The notes beneath the pieces are model-generated. The model had not been told where the DNA came from and did not search any database. It saw only the letters and a list, made by a program, of their open reading frames with translations. Below, one piece after another: positions 38,651-47,563 of a stretch of DNA of 64,000 bases. The translations under genes and the position numbers were made by a program. Numbering within the stretch: the first letter of the stretch is position 1; each line of letters starts with the position of its first letter. This stretch comes from Paenacidovorax caeni (lineage in GTDB: Bacteria > Pseudomonadota > Gammaproteobacteria > Burkholderiales > Burkholderiaceae_C), in the NCBI RefSeq assembly GCF_001298675.1, contig NZ_CYIG01000005.1:124001-188000 (forward strand), given 5' to 3'.

Positions 38651-39409
38651 ATGCAGGTTCCTGAATTTTTGTGCCTGTTTTCTGGCGAGGGGGCGTTCAC
38701 GGTGCAGGCCTGTTTGCCGGGCCAGCGCCACGTGGCGCAACGCCGCGCGAGCCCCCACGAGCTGGCCGCGCTGCTGCACGACAGCCCCGCCGCCATGACG
38801 TTTGATGACTGGCACTTTCCGATTGCGCGCTACGAGCTCGATCCGGTGGGCAAAGTGCTGCGCATTTACGCGCAGGGTGCGCGCCGCCGTCCGTCCCAGG
38901 CGGCCAGTGCAGCGCAGGCGCCGCACTTTCCCGCGCTGCCAGCCCAGGCCCCCAAGGTGCCCTCTGACGACCCGGCCGCGCTGCCCAGCGGGGTGCAGGC
39001 ACTGGCGGCGCTGCATGCGCAGTATCTGGCGCTGCTGCACTGGGAGGTGAAGGCGCTGGGGGTGCAGCCCACGGCGCTGGTGCATTTGCTGGGGCGGCTG
39101 GGCGAGTTTCACTGCGCGCTGCAAGTTGGCGGGCAGCTGGCCGCACGCACGCACCAGCGCGGCTTTGATGTGCTGGGGCCGGACGGGCAGCGCATCAGCG
39201 TGAAAACCACCGCCCAGGCCAGCGGTTTTGTGGCCATTGGCCAAAGTACGGCGGCGCAGGCCGATGCGCTGATGCTGGTGCAGTACCGCGACGGCGAGAC
39301 CCATACGCTGTACTACGGCCCGATGCAGCCGGCGCTGGACAGCGCGCGGGTGTATGGCAGCAGTTTTGAGCTGGACCTGTCGGTGGCACGCCGGCTGGCA
39401 GCGGGTTAA
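38651..39409 (+). CDS. Hypothetical protein with nuclease-like C-terminal domain
   Basis: I do not recognise the N-terminal half of this 252-residue protein. The C-terminal half contains LGRLGEFHCALQVGG, QRGFDVLGPDGQRISVKTTA and VQYRDGETHTLYYGP, resembling the DUF6998 type (assignment from memory). The Glu, Asp and VK spacing recalls restriction-endonuclease-like folds, though the second acidic residue is replaced by Ser. It has its own gap before it and converges on the flavoprotein operon. Confidence 0.5.
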   Translation: MQVPEFLCLFSGEGAFTVQACLPGQRHVAQRRASPHELAALLHDSPAAMTFDDWHFPIARYELDPVGKVLRIYAQGARRRPSQAASAAQAPHFPALPAQAPKVPSDDPAALPSGVQALAALHAQYLALLHWEVKALGVQPTALVHLLGRLGEFHCALQVGGQLAARTHQRGFDVLGPDGQRISVKTTAQASGFVAIGQSTAAQADALMLVQYRDGETHTLYYGPMQPALDSARVYGSSFELDLSVARRLAAG

Positions 39410-39457
39410 CCGCAGCGCTTGTGGCCCAAAGGGCGTGGCCTGTAGCGGGGCGCTGCT

Positions 39458-41134
39458 TCAGGCGCTGACCAGCCCGGCCGCGTGCCCGCGTGTAAAGGCT
39501 TCTTCAAACACCGAATAGCCCGACCAGTCCGCGTGGGCAAAGGCCAGCCGGGCGGTGCCTGGTGTGGGCAGGGGCTGTACGCGCTCTCCATTCGATAGCT
39601 GCCAGCGCTTGCTGGGAAAGCGTTGCAGGCCGATTTGGCTCAAAAAAGCCTGGGTGCCGGGAACGGGGATGGACATGGCGTGGCCGTAGCGCGTGATGTC
39701 CATGCGTGTGGCGCGTGCAGTGATGTCGGGGTGCGCGCGGGCGAGCGCGGCCAGGATGGCGTCGCGCCAAAAAGTCCAGGGCTGGGTGGACAGCGCCTGG
39801 CGGCCATCGGGCCAGTCGCCCAGGGCCTGGTAGTAGGTCAGCACCGTGGGGTCGGTGGCGGTGGCGCGGGGGGCCAGCCGCTGGTGTCCGGCATCGACGT
39901 AGCCCAGGCCGCCGGGGTTGGGATCGGCGTAGAGCACGTTGTCCCAGGCCGGAGCGGCGCCAGGGCGGTCTTGCAGCGGCGCATCAATATGGAGATTGGC
40001 CACCAGCCAGGGCGCCCAGCGCAGGCGCTGGGCCGCCTGGGTCAGCAGCGCCGGTGCCGGCTGCACCACGCGTGCGGCCACGTACACCGGCAGCGCCACC
40101 ACGCAGCGTGCCGCCTGCCAGCGCTCCACGCTGTCGCTGGCGTGCAGGTACACGTCCACCTCCACGCCGTGGCGGCTTTCGACAATGCGCAGCACACTGG
40201 CGCCGGTGCGCAGCTGGCCCGCTGCCTGCAGCGGTGCGGCCAGGCGCTGGGCCAGCCAGCCGTTGCCTTCGGGCCAGGTGAGCACGCCTTCGCGCTCGGG
40301 CGTGGCGTCGTCGCCCGGGGCATGGAAGCCATGGCGGCTGGCAAAGTAGTGGATGCCGGCCCAGGCCGACACACGGGCCAGGCCGGCGCCAAAGTCATCG
40401 CGGCAGCAGTAGTCCAGATACCAGCGCAGGTGCACATCGTCCAGGCCTTCCTGGTCCAGCCATTTATCAAAAATGAGAGCGTCTAGCGCTTGGTGGACGG
40501 GCGCTAGGGGCTGATTTCGCCTCCAACCCCGTGGCGTGGGCATGTGGAACGGCGCGCTGCGTGACAGGGCGGCCACGCGTGCGGCAAAGCGCCGGTACTG
40601 GGCCAGTGTGCGCGCGGGCACGCCGTCCACGGGCAGCAGGCCCTCTTGCCATTGGCCGCCGAAATGCAGGCGCTCCTGCGGGCTGTGGCACAGGTGGCGT
40701 TCGTCGTACCGCCAGCGGCCGGCCACGCGCTGGCGCAGGCCCAGCTCTTCCAGCAGGTCCTGCACCTCGTGGGCGTCGTCGCCGGGCAGGGGGAGGTAGT
40801 GCGCACCCAGGGGGCAGGGCAGGCCGTTGACCTGGCCCGCGCGGCTATTGCCGCCGGGCTGGTCTTCAAGCTCCAGCAGCACAAAGTCGTCCTGCCCCGC
40901 CAGGCGCAGCGCGCGCGCTGCTGCCAGCCCGGCGATGCCGCCGCCGGCGATGACCACGCGCGCGCGGCGCACCAGGGCCGGTACGGGCGGCGCGGCGCGC
41001 GCCAGCCGGTCACGCAGGGCATGGCCGCGCTCCAGGGCGATGCCGGTGAACCCGCCCTCGACCGCGCGCGGCGCGGGCGCGCAGCCGCCCAGGCCCAGCA
41101 GCGGCGCGGTGGCGAGGAACTGGCGCCGCTGCAT
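39458..41134 (-). CDS. Tat-exported FAD-dependent amine oxidase-like protein
   Basis: The 558-residue protein begins MQRRQFLATAPLLGLGGCAP, a twin-arginine signal with a lipoprotein-type Cys. The FAD-binding motif RVVIAGGGIAGLAAARAL (residues about 60-77) and GGNSRAG follow, and a C-terminal FAD segment includes FAHADWSGYSVFEEAF. It resembles amine oxidase/protoporphyrinogen-oxidase-type flavoproteins; the substrate is unknown. Two antisense palindromic repeats lie in frame, encoding residues about 205-223 and 496-514. It starts one base after the HD-GYP regulator, in an operon with it. Confidence 0.78.
   Translation of the reverse strand: MQRRQFLATAPLLGLGGCAPAPRAVEGGFTGIALERGHALRDRLARAAPPVPALVRRARVVIAGGGIAGLAAARALRLAGQDDFVLLELEDQPGGNSRAGQVNGLPCPLGAHYLPLPGDDAHEVQDLLEELGLRQRVAGRWRYDERHLCHSPQERLHFGGQWQEGLLPVDGVPARTLAQYRRFAARVAALSRSAPFHMPTPRGWRRNQPLAPVHQALDALIFDKWLDQEGLDDVHLRWYLDYCCRDDFGAGLARVSAWAGIHYFASRHGFHAPGDDATPEREGVLTWPEGNGWLAQRLAAPLQAAGQLRTGASVLRIVESRHGVEVDVYLHASDSVERWQAARCVVALPVYVAARVVQPAPALLTQAAQRLRWAPWLVANLHIDAPLQDRPGAAPAWDNVLYADPNPGGLGYVDAGHQRLAPRATATDPTVLTYYQALGDWPDGRQALSTQPWTFWRDAILAALARAHPDITARATRMDITRYGHAMSIPVPGTQAFLSQIGLQRFPSKRWQLSNGERVQPLPTPGTARLAFAHADWSGYSVFEEAFTRGHAAGLVSA
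39591..39647 (+). repeat. Palindromic repeat, copy 11 (inside the flavoprotein gene)
   Basis: ATAGCTGCCAGCGCTTGCTG and AAAGCGTTGCAGGCCGATTT match well. It is antisense to the gene and encodes GLQRFPSKRWQLS in frame. Confidence 0.8.
40463..40520 (+). repeat. Palindromic repeat, copy 12 (inside the flavoprotein gene)
   Basis: GAGAGCGTCTAGCGCTTGGT and GGGCGCTAGGGGCTGATTT fit the family more loosely. It is antisense to the gene and encodes NQPLAPVHQALDALIFD in frame. Confidence 0.7.
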
Positions 41135-41135
41135 T

Positions 41136-42128
41136 TCAATCCTGCCAACGCTGGCGGATGTCCAATAGCTCTGGTAGCAGTGGCGCGAAAAGGCGCACCA
41201 GTTCCGGGTCGAAGTGCTGGCCGGCCTGTGCCGCGATGTGCGCCATGGCGTCCTCGGGGGCCCAGGCCTTCTTGTAGGGGCGCACCGAGGTCAGGGCGTC
41301 GAACACGTCGGCCAGGGCGACGATGCGCGCCTCCAGCGGGATGTGTTCGCCCGCGAGGCCTGCGGGGTAGCCACTGCCGTCCCATTTTTCATGGTGCGCC
41401 AGCGCCACCGAGCGCGCCAGGCGCAGCACGCCGGAGGGGTGCTCGCCGATGATTTCGGCGCCGATTTCGGGGTGGCGGCGCATGGTGGCCCATTCCTGGG
41501 GGTCCAGCGGGCCGGGCTTTTGCAGCACGGCGTCAGGAATGCCGATCTTGCCCACGTCGTGCATGGGAGCGGCGTTGAGCAGGTCGTCAGCCCATTCCGC
41601 GCCACAGCCCGCAGCCAGCGCCAGCCGGTGCGCGAAGTGGCTCATGCGGATGACGTGCATGCCGGTTTCGTTGTCCTTGTACTCGGCGGCGCGGCCCAGG
41701 CGCTGCACGATCTGCAGCCGGGTTTCGCGCAGCTCGTCCATGCGCACCAGCGACAGGTAGGTGCGCACCCGCGCGCGCACCACGGGCGGGCTGACGGGCT
41801 TGGTGATGTAGTCCACCGCGCCCGCGTCAAACCCGGCGGTTTCGTCCTGGCTGTCGGTGAGGGCGGTGATGAAAATCACCGGGATGGAGGCCGTGGCGGC
41901 ATCGGCCTTGAGCGCGCGGCACACGGCGTAGCCATCCAGGTTGGGCATCATGACGTCGAGCAACACCAGGTCGGGCCGCTGCTCGCGCGCCACCTGCAAT
42001 GCGCGCTCGCCGTCGGTGGCAAACAGCAGCCGGTAGTCGGCCTGCAGGATGTGGCGCAGCACCTGCAGGTTGGTCGGCTCATCGTCTACCAGCAGCAGGC
42101 GGGGTCGCAGGTCGGGGGTGGGGTTCAT
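41136..42128 (-). CDS. Response regulator with HD-GYP phosphodiesterase domain (RpfG-like)
   Basis: The 330-residue protein has a receiver domain (LLLVDDEPTNLQVL, phospho-Asp in LVLLDVMMPNLDGYAV) and an HD-GYP domain with APMHDVGKIGIPD and the GYP signature HHEKWDGSGYPAG. It should hydrolyse cyclic di-GMP when phosphorylated. Its start overlaps the hybrid kinase stop by four bases, so the kinase-regulator pair is translationally coupled. A Tat flavoprotein follows one base after its stop. Confidence 0.93.
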   Translation of the reverse strand: MNPTPDLRPRLLLVDDEPTNLQVLRHILQADYRLLFATDGERALQVAREQRPDLVLLDVMMPNLDGYAVCRALKADAATASIPVIFITALTDSQDETAGFDAGAVDYITKPVSPPVVRARVRTYLSLVRMDELRETRLQIVQRLGRAAEYKDNETGMHVIRMSHFAHRLALAAGCGAEWADDLLNAAPMHDVGKIGIPDAVLQKPGPLDPQEWATMRRHPEIGAEIIGEHPSGVLRLARSVALAHHEKWDGSGYPAGLAGEHIPLEARIVALADVFDALTSVRPYKKAWAPEDAMAHIAAQAGQHFDPELVRLFAPLLPELLDIRQRWQD

Positions 42129-45100
42129 GCGGGGTTCTCCGTGGGCGCATCGATCCAGTGCGTGCGCAGCTGCTGCAGCTGCGCCAGCGCCTGGTCGAAG
42201 TCAAAGGTGTCGATGGCCTCCTGCAGGCGCTCGGTGGCGTCGGCGGGCAATAGCTGCACCAGCACGTCCAGCGGCGGCTGGGCCAGCTCGGACTGCGCCA
42301 AGGCCTGCTGCAGCGCGTGCGCGGCGTCCCGGGCCTGCTGGCGCTGGTCGGCGGTCAGCGGCGCGTGCTGGCCCACGCCAGGGGCGGGTGCTGCGGCGGC
42401 CTCGGCCTCGTGGGCCAGGGCCTGCTGCACGGCCTGCAACGCGGCGGGCAGGGCAGCCACCAGCGGCTGCAGCGCCGTGCGGTCCAGGCTGTGGGCCGCT
42501 TCCTCAATGCGCTGCGCCAGCGTTTGCAGCGGGCCAAGCGCCAGGTTGCCTGCCGCACCACGCAGGCGGTGGGCCAGCGCACGGGCAGCGTCCATATCGG
42601 GCTGCGCCACCATGGCCTGCAAGGTGGCGGGGGTGGCAGCGTGGTCGGCCAGCAGGCGCGCCACGGCGTCGCGCAACAAGGCGCGCTGGCCCCACAGGCG
42701 GGTGCCGCGTTCCCAGTCCACGGCGGGCACGGCAGCCTGGGGGGCGGGGGGCATGTCGGGGCCGCGCGACAGGGTCTGCAGGCTGCTCCAGCCCGACGAG
42801 GAGGCATCGGGCTGCAGGTGCAGCACGCGGGCGATTTCGCGGAACAGGCGGGCGGGCTCCAGCGGCTTGCTCGCAAAGCCATCCATGCCCGCAGCGCGTG
42901 CGTTGCGCCGGTCCTGCTCCAGCACGCTGGCGGACAAGGCGATTACCGGCACTGGCTCACGCCGTTGCACCTGCTCGAACGCGCGGATGCGGCGCGTGGC
43001 CTCCAGGCCGTCCATGCCGGGCATCTGCAGGTCCATCAGCACCACGTCGAAGCGCCCGGCCTCGTAGGCGGCGACCGCGCTTTCGCCGTCCCGCGCCACG
43101 GTGACTTGGTGGCGCCCCCGGTCCAGATGGATCTGCAGCAGCTCGATGTTGGCCGGCACATCGTCCACCACCAGCATGCGCAGCGGCGGCAGCTGCACGG
43201 CCTGGCTCACGCAGGCCACGGCCGCCGTGGCCTGCCCCACGGGCAGCGGCACGCACACGGTGAACGTGGTGCCCACGCCCAACGTGCTGCGCACGCTGAT
43301 GCTGCCGCCCATCCGCTCCACCAGCTGGCGCGAGATGGTGGTGCCCAGGCCGGTGCCGCCGAACTGCCGCGTGGTGGACGCATCGGCCTGTGCAAAGGGG
43401 TCGAAGATGCGCTCCAGGTGCTGCGCGGCGATGCCGATGCCGGTGTCCTCCACCTCGATCACCAGCGTGCCGTCGTGGTAGTCCAGCCGCAGCAGCACAT
43501 GGCCGCGCTCGGTGAACTTGAGCGCGTTGCCCAGCAGGTTCAGCAGCACCTGCTGCAGGCGCAGTGCGTCGCCCCGCAGGTAGGGCGGGACCCGTTCAGC
43601 CATCACGCACTGCAGCGCAAGCCCCTTCTTGCCCGCATGGATGCGCAGCGTGGCGAGGATCTGGTCGCACACCTCCTGCAGCGAGAAGTCGGCAATCTCC
43701 ATCTCGACCGCGCCTTTCTCCAGCTTGGCCGTATCCAGGATGTCGTTGAGCAGGCGCAGCATGGAGCGGGCCGCTTGCTGCACGGTGCCCAGGTGGCGAC
43801 GCTGCTCGGCGTCCAAGGGGGTGTCGAGCAGCGCCTCAGTGAAGCCGATGATGGCGTTCATGGGCGTGCGGATTTCGTGGCTCATGTTGGCCAGGAAGGT
43901 GCTGCGCGCGGCGGCAGCGGCTTCCGCGCGCTCCTTGGCCTCGCGCAGTTCCTGCTCCATGGCGAGGCGCTCGGTGAGGTCGGTGACGAATTTCATGACC
44001 TTGAAGGGCCGGCCGTCCACGTCGAAGATGGGGTTGTAGGAGCCGTACATCCAGATGCGCCGCCCGCCCTTGCCCAGGCGCAGGTGCTCGCCCGCGTCGC
44101 ACTCGCCGCGCGCCAGCTTGGCCCACAGCGCGGCGTAGGCGGGGCTTTCCGCAATCGGCGCCGGGCACAACTGGCGGTGGTGGAGCTGGCGCAGCTCCTC
44201 CAGCGTATAGCCCATGAGATCGAGGTAATTGGCATTGGCCGTGAGCACCTGGCCCGTCAGGTCGAACTCCACCACGGCCATGGCCCGGTGCAGGGCGGCG
44301 GAGGTGCCCGCGAACTCGGCGTTGCGCGCCTTGCTCTCGGTGATGTCCAGGATCACGCCATCGATCCAGCGCGCGCCGGCGCCGCTCTCATCGCCGGGCA
44401 CGCCGCTCTCATCGCCGGGCACGCCGCTCTCATCGCCGGGCACGCCGCGCCCGTATTCGGCCAGCCAGCGCGTGCGGCCGTCGCGCGTGCGGATGCGGTA
44501 TTCGACGCGGTAGGCGCGCTGCTGCGCCAGCGCCTGCGCGACCTCGGGGGCGATGCGCTGCGCATCCTCTGCGTGCGTGATGTGGCCGAAATGCACGCGC
44601 CCCTGCAGGAAGTCCTCGGCGCTCCAGCCGGTGAGGGGCAGCACGGCGTCGCTGATGAACTCCATGGGCCAGTCGCCCTCGTTGCGGCAGCGGAAGGCCA
44701 CGCCGGGGATGTTGCCCACCAGGGTGCGCAGCTGCTCCTCGCGGCGGCGCAGCGCGCTTTCCATGGCGCGGCGCGCGCTGATGTCGGTGATGAAGCCCAC
44801 GAACAGCGCCTCGCCAGGCAGCGCCACGCGGCCCACGGCCAGGCGGATGGGCAGCACGCTGCCGTCCTTGCGCAGGGCCTCGACCTCGCGCCCCCGGCCG
44901 ATGATGCTGGAGCGCCCCGTGGTCAGGTGCGTGGACAGGTAGCCGTCGTGCGCCGACTGGTGCGGCTCGGGCATGAGCATGCTGACATTGCGCCCGATCA
45001 CCTCCTCGGCGCGCCAGCCCAGCAGGTGCTCGGCCGCGCCGTTGAACGACTGCACGATGCCGCGGCCGTTGATGGTGATGATGCCGTCCACCGCCGTGTC

Positions 45101-45928
45101 GGTGATGGCGCGCAGGCGCGACTCGCTGCGCCGCGTCTGCCACAGCATCTGCCGGTAGCGCAGGCCCGCATTGGCGGCGATGACCACCAGGCTCAGCGCC
45201 ACCGTGACCACGGCGACCGCCAGCGACAGCGAGGTCTGCACCGGCACGCTGAACGCGGTCTGGTTGAGCCGCTCGATGGGCTCGACGAAACGCAGCGCCG
45301 CCATGCCGGTGTAGTGCATGCCCGCGATCGCCAGGCCCATGACGCCGCCGGCCAGCACTGTGACCGGCGCCGTGCCCACACGCAGGCGCTGCTGCAGGCC
45401 AAAGCGCACCCACAGGGCCAGCACCGCCAGCAGCACCGCCACCACGATGGACAGGGCAAAGCCACGCGCGTCGTAGCGCATGAGCGGCGCCAGCTCCGAG
45501 GCCGCCATGCCGATGTAGTGCATGGCGCCTATGCCCGCGCCGACGAGCACGCCGCTGCCCAGCAGCACGGGCGCGCGCACCCGTTCGCGCACCAGCATGC
45601 GCAGCGCCACCCACGAGGCGCCCAGGCTGGGCAGCACCGACAGCGCCGTCATCCCCGGGTCGAAGCGCCCCTGGCCGCACACGGCAAAGGCCAGCATGCC
45701 GATGTAGTGCATGGTCCACACGCCGCTGCCCAGCGCCAGCGCTCCCGAGCCCAGCGCGAGCTGGCGCAAGCCGCGCGACTCGGCCGCGCGCGCCAGCGCC
45801 GCCATGTGCAGCGCCACGGCCGAGGCCCCCATGGACACCAGCACCGACAGCGCTACCAGCCACGGATCATGCTGGGACCACAGCAGCGGGTCGGGGGCGA
45901 TGGTGGCGGAAAAGTAGCTGTCGAACAT
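42125..45928 (-). CDS. MHYT-PAS hybrid sensor histidine kinase with REC and HPt domains
   Basis: The 1267-residue kinase has an N-terminal MHYT seven-helix membrane domain with three MHYxGM motifs (residues near 74, 135 and 204), thought to bind a metal and sense oxygen, CO or NO. Two or three PAS/PAC modules follow (about 265-640), then the HisKA site ANMSHEIRTPMNAIIGF (near 681), the ATPase domain (LLGNALKFTERG), a receiver domain (Asp in DVVLMDLQMPGMDG near 964) and an HPt domain (HRLRGAAGNLALG near 1123). A three-unit 7-residue tandem repeat lies in a PAS region. It should pass phosphate to the coupled HD-GYP regulator. Confidence 0.92.
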   Translation of the reverse strand: MFDSYFSATIAPDPLLWSQHDPWLVALSVLVSMGASAVALHMAALARAAESRGLRQLALGSGALALGSGVWTMHYIGMLAFAVCGQGRFDPGMTALSVLPSLGASWVALRMLVRERVRAPVLLGSGVLVGAGIGAMHYIGMAASELAPLMRYDARGFALSIVVAVLLAVLALWVRFGLQQRLRVGTAPVTVLAGGVMGLAIAGMHYTGMAALRFVEPIERLNQTAFSVPVQTSLSLAVAVVTVALSLVVIAANAGLRYRQMLWQTRRSESRLRAITDTAVDGIITINGRGIVQSFNGAAEHLLGWRAEEVIGRNVSMLMPEPHQSAHDGYLSTHLTTGRSSIIGRGREVEALRKDGSVLPIRLAVGRVALPGEALFVGFITDISARRAMESALRRREEQLRTLVGNIPGVAFRCRNEGDWPMEFISDAVLPLTGWSAEDFLQGRVHFGHITHAEDAQRIAPEVAQALAQQRAYRVEYRIRTRDGRTRWLAEYGRGVPGDESGVPGDESGVPGDESGAGARWIDGVILDITESKARNAEFAGTSAALHRAMAVVEFDLTGQVLTANANYLDLMGYTLEELRQLHHRQLCPAPIAESPAYAALWAKLARGECDAGEHLRLGKGGRRIWMYGSYNPIFDVDGRPFKVMKFVTDLTERLAMEQELREAKERAEAAAAARSTFLANMSHEIRTPMNAIIGFTEALLDTPLDAEQRRHLGTVQQAARSMLRLLNDILDTAKLEKGAVEMEIADFSLQEVCDQILATLRIHAGKKGLALQCVMAERVPPYLRGDALRLQQVLLNLLGNALKFTERGHVLLRLDYHDGTLVIEVEDTGIGIAAQHLERIFDPFAQADASTTRQFGGTGLGTTISRQLVERMGGSISVRSTLGVGTTFTVCVPLPVGQATAAVACVSQAVQLPPLRMLVVDDVPANIELLQIHLDRGRHQVTVARDGESAVAAYEAGRFDVVLMDLQMPGMDGLEATRRIRAFEQVQRREPVPVIALSASVLEQDRRNARAAGMDGFASKPLEPARLFREIARVLHLQPDASSSGWSSLQTLSRGPDMPPAPQAAVPAVDWERGTRLWGQRALLRDAVARLLADHAATPATLQAMVAQPDMDAARALAHRLRGAAGNLALGPLQTLAQRIEEAAHSLDRTALQPLVAALPAALQAVQQALAHEAEAAAAPAPGVGQHAPLTADQRQQARDAAHALQQALAQSELAQPPLDVLVQLLPADATERLQEAIDTFDFDQALAQLQQLRTHWIDAPTENPA
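44381..44443. repeat. Three tandem 21-bp units in the hybrid kinase gene
   Basis: Three perfect copies of a 21-bp unit (44381-44401, 44402-44422, 44423-44443) encode GVPGDES three times at about residues 495-515. The period is a multiple of three, so copy-number change would keep the frame. Confidence 0.95.
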
Positions 45929-46000
45929 GGATGGGAGGGTGCGCAGGGCAGAAGACGTGGGCCGATCGCACCCATTGTGCAGGAGCCGCGCGTTCCGCGC

Positions 46001-47563
46001 TCAATGCGCCAGCACCTGGCCCCACTCCTGCTCGTAGGTGTGCACCAGAACCTGGTTGGACAGGCGGTTGACCTCGGCCGGCACGCGCGCCATGTCGCGC
46101 GGGAAGTCGCGCAGCAGCGCCAGCGTGGGCAGGTCCAGAAAGCGCAGCCCCGCGGGCAGCTCCGTGGGCATGCGCCAGGGCCGGCGGCTGGCCAGCACGT
46201 AGCCCCACTCGCCGAAGCTGGGCACATGCGCGTGGTAGGGCGTGGCGCGCAGGCCCACCGATTCGATGGTGGCCACCACCGTCCAGAAGCTGCGGCGCGC
46301 CACCAGCGGCGAGGTGGTCTGCACCACGGCGTAGCCGCTGGCCGACAGACGTTGGTCGAGCAGGGCGTAGAAGCTGTTGGTATAGAGCTTGCCGATGGCG
46401 AAGTTGGTAGGGTCGGGGAAGTCGACCACGATCACATCGAAGGTCTCCTGCGCAGGCAGCGCTTGCAGCCACTGGAATGCATCCTCGTTCACGATATGTA
46501 CCTTGGGGCTCCACAGGGCGTCGGCGTTCAGGCGGCGTAGCGCCGGGTCGTCGCGGAACAGGCGCGTCATGGCCGGATCCAGCTCCACCAGCGTCACCGA
46601 CTCGACCGAGGGGTACTTCAGGATCTCGCGCACCGCCATGCCGTCGCCGCCGCCCAGCACCGCCACCTTGCGCGGCGCACCGTGCGCCGCCATGGCCGGG
46701 TGCACCAGGGCCTCGTGGTAGCGGTACTCGTCGCGCTCGGCGAACTGCAGGTTGCCGTTGAGGAACAGGCGGTGGCCCGCGCGCCCCTGCGTGACCACGA
46801 TGCGCTGGTACGGCGAGGCTGCCGCGACCACGATGCGATCCTGGTAGAAGCGGTCCTCGGCCAGGCTGGTGATGCGGTCCGCGCCGACCAGGCCAGCCCC
46901 CAGCAGTGCTAGCACCCCTGCGCAGGCTGCCGTATACGCGGCACGCCGGTGCAGCTCATGGCGGAACAGCCACAGCGCCCACACGGCCACGGCCGCGTTC
47001 ATCAGGCCAAACACCAGCCCGGTGCGGATCAGCCCCAGGTGCGGCACCAGCACCAGCGGAAAGGCCAGCGACACGGCCAGCGCGCCCAGGTAGTCAAAGG
47101 TCAGCACCTGCGACACCAGATCCTTCAGCGCCACGTTGCGCTTCAAGATACGCATGACCAGCGGAATCTCCAGCCCCACCAGCGTGCCCACCAGCAGCAC
47201 CATGCCGTACAGCAGTGGGCGGAAGGCTCCCGGTACATAGGCGTTTGCTATGAAAAGCGTAGCTGGTAGCGCTCCACCAATCAGGGCGACCAGCAGTTCT
47301 ATGCGTAAAAAGTGGGCGGGCAGCTGGCGCTCGAAATAGCGCGACAGCCACGAGCCCACGCCCATGGCAAACAGATAGGTGCCGATGACGGTGGAGAACT
47401 GCAGCACCGAGTCGCCCAGCACATAGGACGCCAGGGCGCCCGCCGCCAGCTCGTACAGCAGCCCGCAGGCCGCCACCACGAAAACGCTGGCCAGCAGGGC
47501 GACGTCTATCGGGCGCGGCGCAGTCGCGTGAACCGGCGCTGTGGGCGAGATGGGGGAGTTCAT
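46001..47563 (-). CDS. Membrane-bound polyamine aminopropyltransferase (SpeE-like)
   Basis: The 520-residue protein has an N-terminal half with about seven membrane helices and a C-terminal spermidine-synthase domain with the decarboxylated-SAM site VLGGGDGMAVREILKYP and VDFPDPTNFAIGKLYTNSFY. It probably makes spermidine or a related polyamine at the membrane. The ATG at 47563 overlaps the res stop codon by four bases (ATGA). A loose copy of the palindromic repeat (47242-47300) encodes part of a membrane helix. Such proteins are often linked to DUF350, DUF4178 and SPFH genes, which lie here on the other side of the restriction cassette. Confidence 0.87.
   Translation of the reverse strand: MNSPISPTAPVHATAPRPIDVALLASVFVVAACGLLYELAAGALASYVLGDSVLQFSTVIGTYLFAMGVGSWLSRYFERQLPAHFLRIELLVALIGGALPATLFIANAYVPGAFRPLLYGMVLLVGTLVGLEIPLVMRILKRNVALKDLVSQVLTFDYLGALAVSLAFPLVLVPHLGLIRTGLVFGLMNAAVAVWALWLFRHELHRRAAYTAACAGVLALLGAGLVGADRITSLAEDRFYQDRIVVAAASPYQRIVVTQGRAGHRLFLNGNLQFAERDEYRYHEALVHPAMAAHGAPRKVAVLGGGDGMAVREILKYPSVESVTLVELDPAMTRLFRDDPALRRLNADALWSPKVHIVNEDAFQWLQALPAQETFDVIVVDFPDPTNFAIGKLYTNSFYALLDQRLSASGYAVVQTTSPLVARRSFWTVVATIESVGLRATPYHAHVPSFGEWGYVLASRRPWRMPTELPAGLRFLDLPTLALLRDFPRDMARVPAEVNRLSNQVLVHTYEQEWGQVLAH
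47242..47300 (+). repeat. Palindromic repeat, copy 13 (inside the SpeE-like gene)
   Basis: GTAGCTGGTAGCGCT fits the family core, but the second half is degraded. It is antisense to the gene and encodes GGALPATLFIAN within a membrane helix. Confidence 0.5.

Noticed and set aside
44381-44443. A short repeat array as a CRISPR
   Set aside because: The units are contiguous without spacers and lie in a coding sequence in frame, so it is a tandem coding repeat.
42317-46540. A 1407-codon open frame on the plus strand
   Set aside because: It is antisense to the hybrid histidine kinase, whose catalytic motifs are intact. The composition is Arg/Gln/His/Gly-rich and matches no family.
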